Shown: positions 11,341 to 12,856 of the stretch, piece by piece
Position numbering within the stretch: the first letter of the stretch is position 1
Layout: every line of letters begins with the position of its first letter
NCBI GenBank assembly: GCA_019424865.1
Contig: JAHYYS010000070.1
Location: forward strand, 1-12,856
Length of the DNA stretch: 12,856 nucleotides
Source of the DNA: a bacterium
Lineage (GTDB): Bacteria; Bacillota; Clostridia; Oscillospirales; Oscillospiraceae
Direction of reading: 5' to 3'
Position numbers and translations under genes: made by a program
Notes under the pieces: generated by a model
The model's input: the letters and a program-made list of their open reading frames with translations, nothing else
Database searches by the model: none
Told to the model about the DNA's origin: nothing

Positions 11341-12675
11341 TTGACAACCATAGTGCTCCAGCTGCTGGTTCAGGTGATTCTGATCCTGATCAACGCGTTT
11401 TTTGCGGCCACAGAGATTGCTGTAATCTCACTCAATGCCAACAAGCTGCGCAAGCTGGAGGAGGAGGGCGACAAGCTGGCGCCCAAGCTGCTGCGCATGG
11501 TGGAGGACAGCTCCAGCTTTTTGTCCACCATCCAAATCGCCATTACACTCTCCGGTTTCCTGGGCGCCGCTTTCGCTGGGGACAACTTTGCCGAATATCT
11601 GACGGTCTGGCTGATTGGCCTGGGCGTCCCCATCCCTGCCTCCGTGCTGGACACCATCGCCCTGGTGGTTGTGACCATTATCCTGTCCTACTTTACTCTC
11701 ATTTTCGGCGAGCTGGTTCCCAAAAAGATCGCCATGCAAAAATCGCTGGAGATGGCCAGGCTGTCCTGCCGGGTGGTCTCCGCCATTGCCGTTCTGGCCA
11801 AGCCGGTGGTAAAGCTGCTTGCCATGTCCACCAACGGGGTGCTCCGCCTGCTGCGGATGAAGACCGACGTGGAGGAGGAGCAGGTCACAGAGGACGAGAT
11901 CCGGATGATGATCGACCTGGGCAACGAAAGCGGCTCCATTGATGCGGACGAAAAAGAGCTTCTGCACAACGTCTTCGATTTTTCCGACCAGACGGTCAGC
12001 GACGTGATGACCCGCGCGGTGGATGTGGTCTCCCTGCAGGCGGACGCCACCCGGGAGGAAGTGCTGGACACCATCCGCACCAGCGGCCTGTCCCGCTTCC
12101 CGGTGTACGGGGAGGACGAGAGCGACGTGCTGGGCGTGCTCAACGCCCGGGATTTCCTGGTGGACTGGGCGGCCCAGGGGAACAAGACAGTGCGGGAGCT
12201 GATGCGCCCGGCCTATCTGGTGCCCGAAACCCTGGACGCGGACGACCTGCTTCAGGATATGCAGCGCAAAAAAATTCACCTGGCCGTGGTGCTGGACGAA
12301 TACGGCGAGCTGGCCGGCGTCATCACGGTGGAGGATCTGCTGGAAGAGATTGTGGGCAATATCTACGACGAGTTTGACCCGGCCGAGCCCAAAGAGCTGG
12401 AAAAGCTGGAGGACAATCTGTGGCGGGTCAGCGGTTCTCTGAGCACCGAGGACCTGGCCGAGGCTCTGGACATGGAGCTGCCCGAGGACGAGGACTATGA
12501 CACCGTGGGCGGCATGATCCTCAGCTGCCTGCGCACCATACCGGAGGACGGCAGCCAGCCCACCGTTCAGGTCAACGGCCTGGAACTGAAAGCGGAGCAG
12601 ATCTCCGATCACCGTATCCGCTCGGTTCTGGTGCGGAAACTGCCTCAGGAGGATCCGGAGCAGGGGGAGCCCTGA
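11341..12675 (+). CDS. CNNM/CorC-type (HlyC family) CBS-domain transporter
   Basis: 444 aa. TTG 11341 is chosen because AAGGAGG (11326-11332) lies 8 nt upstream; an in-frame ATG at 11302 has no ribosome site. Residues 1-170 are the CNNM (DUF21) membrane domain: helices near 3-24, 63-80, 104-123 and 145-162, with ISLNANKLRKLEEEG, SGFLGAAFAGD and FGELVPKKIAM as family signatures. Two CBS domains follow (about 220-280, 285-343; SRFPVYGEDESDVLGVLNARDFL and HLAVVLDEYGELAGVITVEDLLEE), then the CorC_HlyC domain (about 358-433; GGMILSCL). The name hemolysin is historical; characterised relatives such as MpfA of Bacillus and CorC act in Mg2+ export or resistance, with CBS domains binding nucleotide and Mg2+. 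An ion role here is by family. Attenuator-like leader precedes; a hairpin follows. Confidence 0.93.
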   Translation: MTTIVLQLLVQVILILINAFFAATEIAVISLNANKLRKLEEEGDKLAPKLLRMVEDSSSFLSTIQIAITLSGFLGAAFAGDNFAEYLTVWLIGLGVPIPASVLDTIALVVVTIILSYFTLIFGELVPKKIAMQKSLEMARLSCRVVSAIAVLAKPVVKLLAMSTNGVLRLLRMKTDVEEEQVTEDEIRMMIDLGNESGSIDADEKELLHNVFDFSDQTVSDVMTRAVDVVSLQADATREEVLDTIRTSGLSRFPVYGEDESDVLGVLNARDFLVDWAAQGNKTVRELMRPAYLVPETLDADDLLQDMQRKKIHLAVVLDEYGELAGVITVEDLLEEIVGNIYDEFDPAEPKELEKLEDNLWRVSGSLSTEDLAEALDMELPEDEDYDTVGGMILSCLRTIPEDGSQPTVQVNGLELKAEQISDHRIRSVLVRKLPQEDPEQGEP

Positions 12676-12684
12676 CAACGGAAG

Positions 12685-12717
12685 CGGCCGCCCTTTCTTA
12701 GAGAGAAAGGGCGGCCG
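12685..12717 (+). other. 14-bp hairpin after the CorC-type gene
   Basis: CGGCCGCCCTTTCT (12685-12698) is perfectly complementary to 12704-12717, loop TAGAG, 10 nt past the stop. No U-tract follows on the + strand, so it is an atypical terminator or a 3'-end stabiliser. Confidence 0.6.
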
Positions 12718-12743
12718 AAGTTCAGAAAATGCGAAAAAAGGGA

Positions 12744-12773
12744 TTGACAATTCCAGTATAAATATGTTATGAT
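12744..12773 (+). promoter_or_regulatory. Promoter of tRNA-Gly
   Basis: Perfect -35 TTGACA (12744-12749), 18-bp spacer, TATGAT (12768-12773) preceded by TGT (extended -10). The start would be near 12780, about 28 nt before the mature tRNA 5' end. Confidence 0.8.
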
Positions 12774-12807
12774 TCTGTGGTCGACGTGAGAGGAACACGC
12801 CATCCAT

Positions 12808-12856
12808 GCGGGTGTAGTTCAATGGTAGAATCCCAGCCTTCCAAGCTGGTCGCGTG
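12808..12856 (+). tRNA. tRNA-Gly (anticodon TCC), 3' end outside window
   Basis: Acceptor strand GCGGGTG, TA, D-arm GTTC-AATGGTA-GAAT, anticodon stem CCAGC/GCTGG with loop CTTCCAA giving anticodon TCC (reads GGA and GGG), then the start of the variable loop. The T-arm and acceptor 3' strand lie beyond the window. Typical bacterial tRNA-Gly sequence. Confidence 0.95.

Overview
The window comes from a GC-rich, low-motility-signal anaerobic Firmicute, most likely an intestinal Oscillospiraceae-type Clostridium relative (Flavonifractor / Lawsonibacter / Intestinimonas neighbourhood). This is inferred from strong G/C third-position use, Gram-positive ribosome binding sites (AAGGAGG-type), a butyryl-CoA:acetate CoA-transferase-type gene, and a TatD plus TatD-associated radical SAM pair. 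No ribosomal marker is present, so the genus is not fixed.

Left part, + strand (1-4523): the 3' two thirds of metG (methionyl-tRNA synthetase) ends at a strong intrinsic terminator. Then come a secreted stalk-domain protein and a broken membrane-anchored paralogue of its C-terminal domain (in-frame TAG, probable frameshift). tatD follows with its own promoter and a perfect 16-bp hairpin at the predicted mRNA 5' end, and then a TatD-associated radical SAM gene translationally close to tatD. metG and tatD are neighbours in many Firmicutes; here the stalk pair is lodged between them.

Middle (4542-8940): two tiny genes (39 aa on -, 54 aa on +) lie before a 19-bp bidirectional terminator. Three - strand genes follow when read from the right: a shikimate kinase-like protein, a DEAD-box RNA helicase with a long disordered basic tail, and, after a hairpin terminator, a butyryl-CoA:acetate-type CoA-transferase. 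The kinase-like protein lacks some classical shikimate-binding residues.

Right part (9173-12856): divergently from the kinase, pyrB encodes aspartate carbamoyltransferase carrying a C-terminal four-cysteine knuckle like the zinc domain of PyrI, but no PyrI allosteric domain. Downstream is a gene-free stretch that looks like one 281-bp palindromic, MITE-like element (10321-10601). It has identical 29-bp ends, an internal row of hairpins and a bidirectional terminator. A small three-helix membrane protein gene lies on the - strand. It is divergent from a CNNM/CorC-type (HlyC) transporter gene that has a roughly 200-nt leader with a good promoter, tiny upstream ORFs (one starting MKEPPDPW) and a terminator hairpin just before the gene. 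The window closes in a tRNA-Gly(TCC) with a strong promoter.

The most novel-looking pieces are the attenuator-like leader of the CorC-type gene, the palindromic element after pyrB, and the PyrB/zinc-knuckle fusion. The rest is mostly housekeeping.
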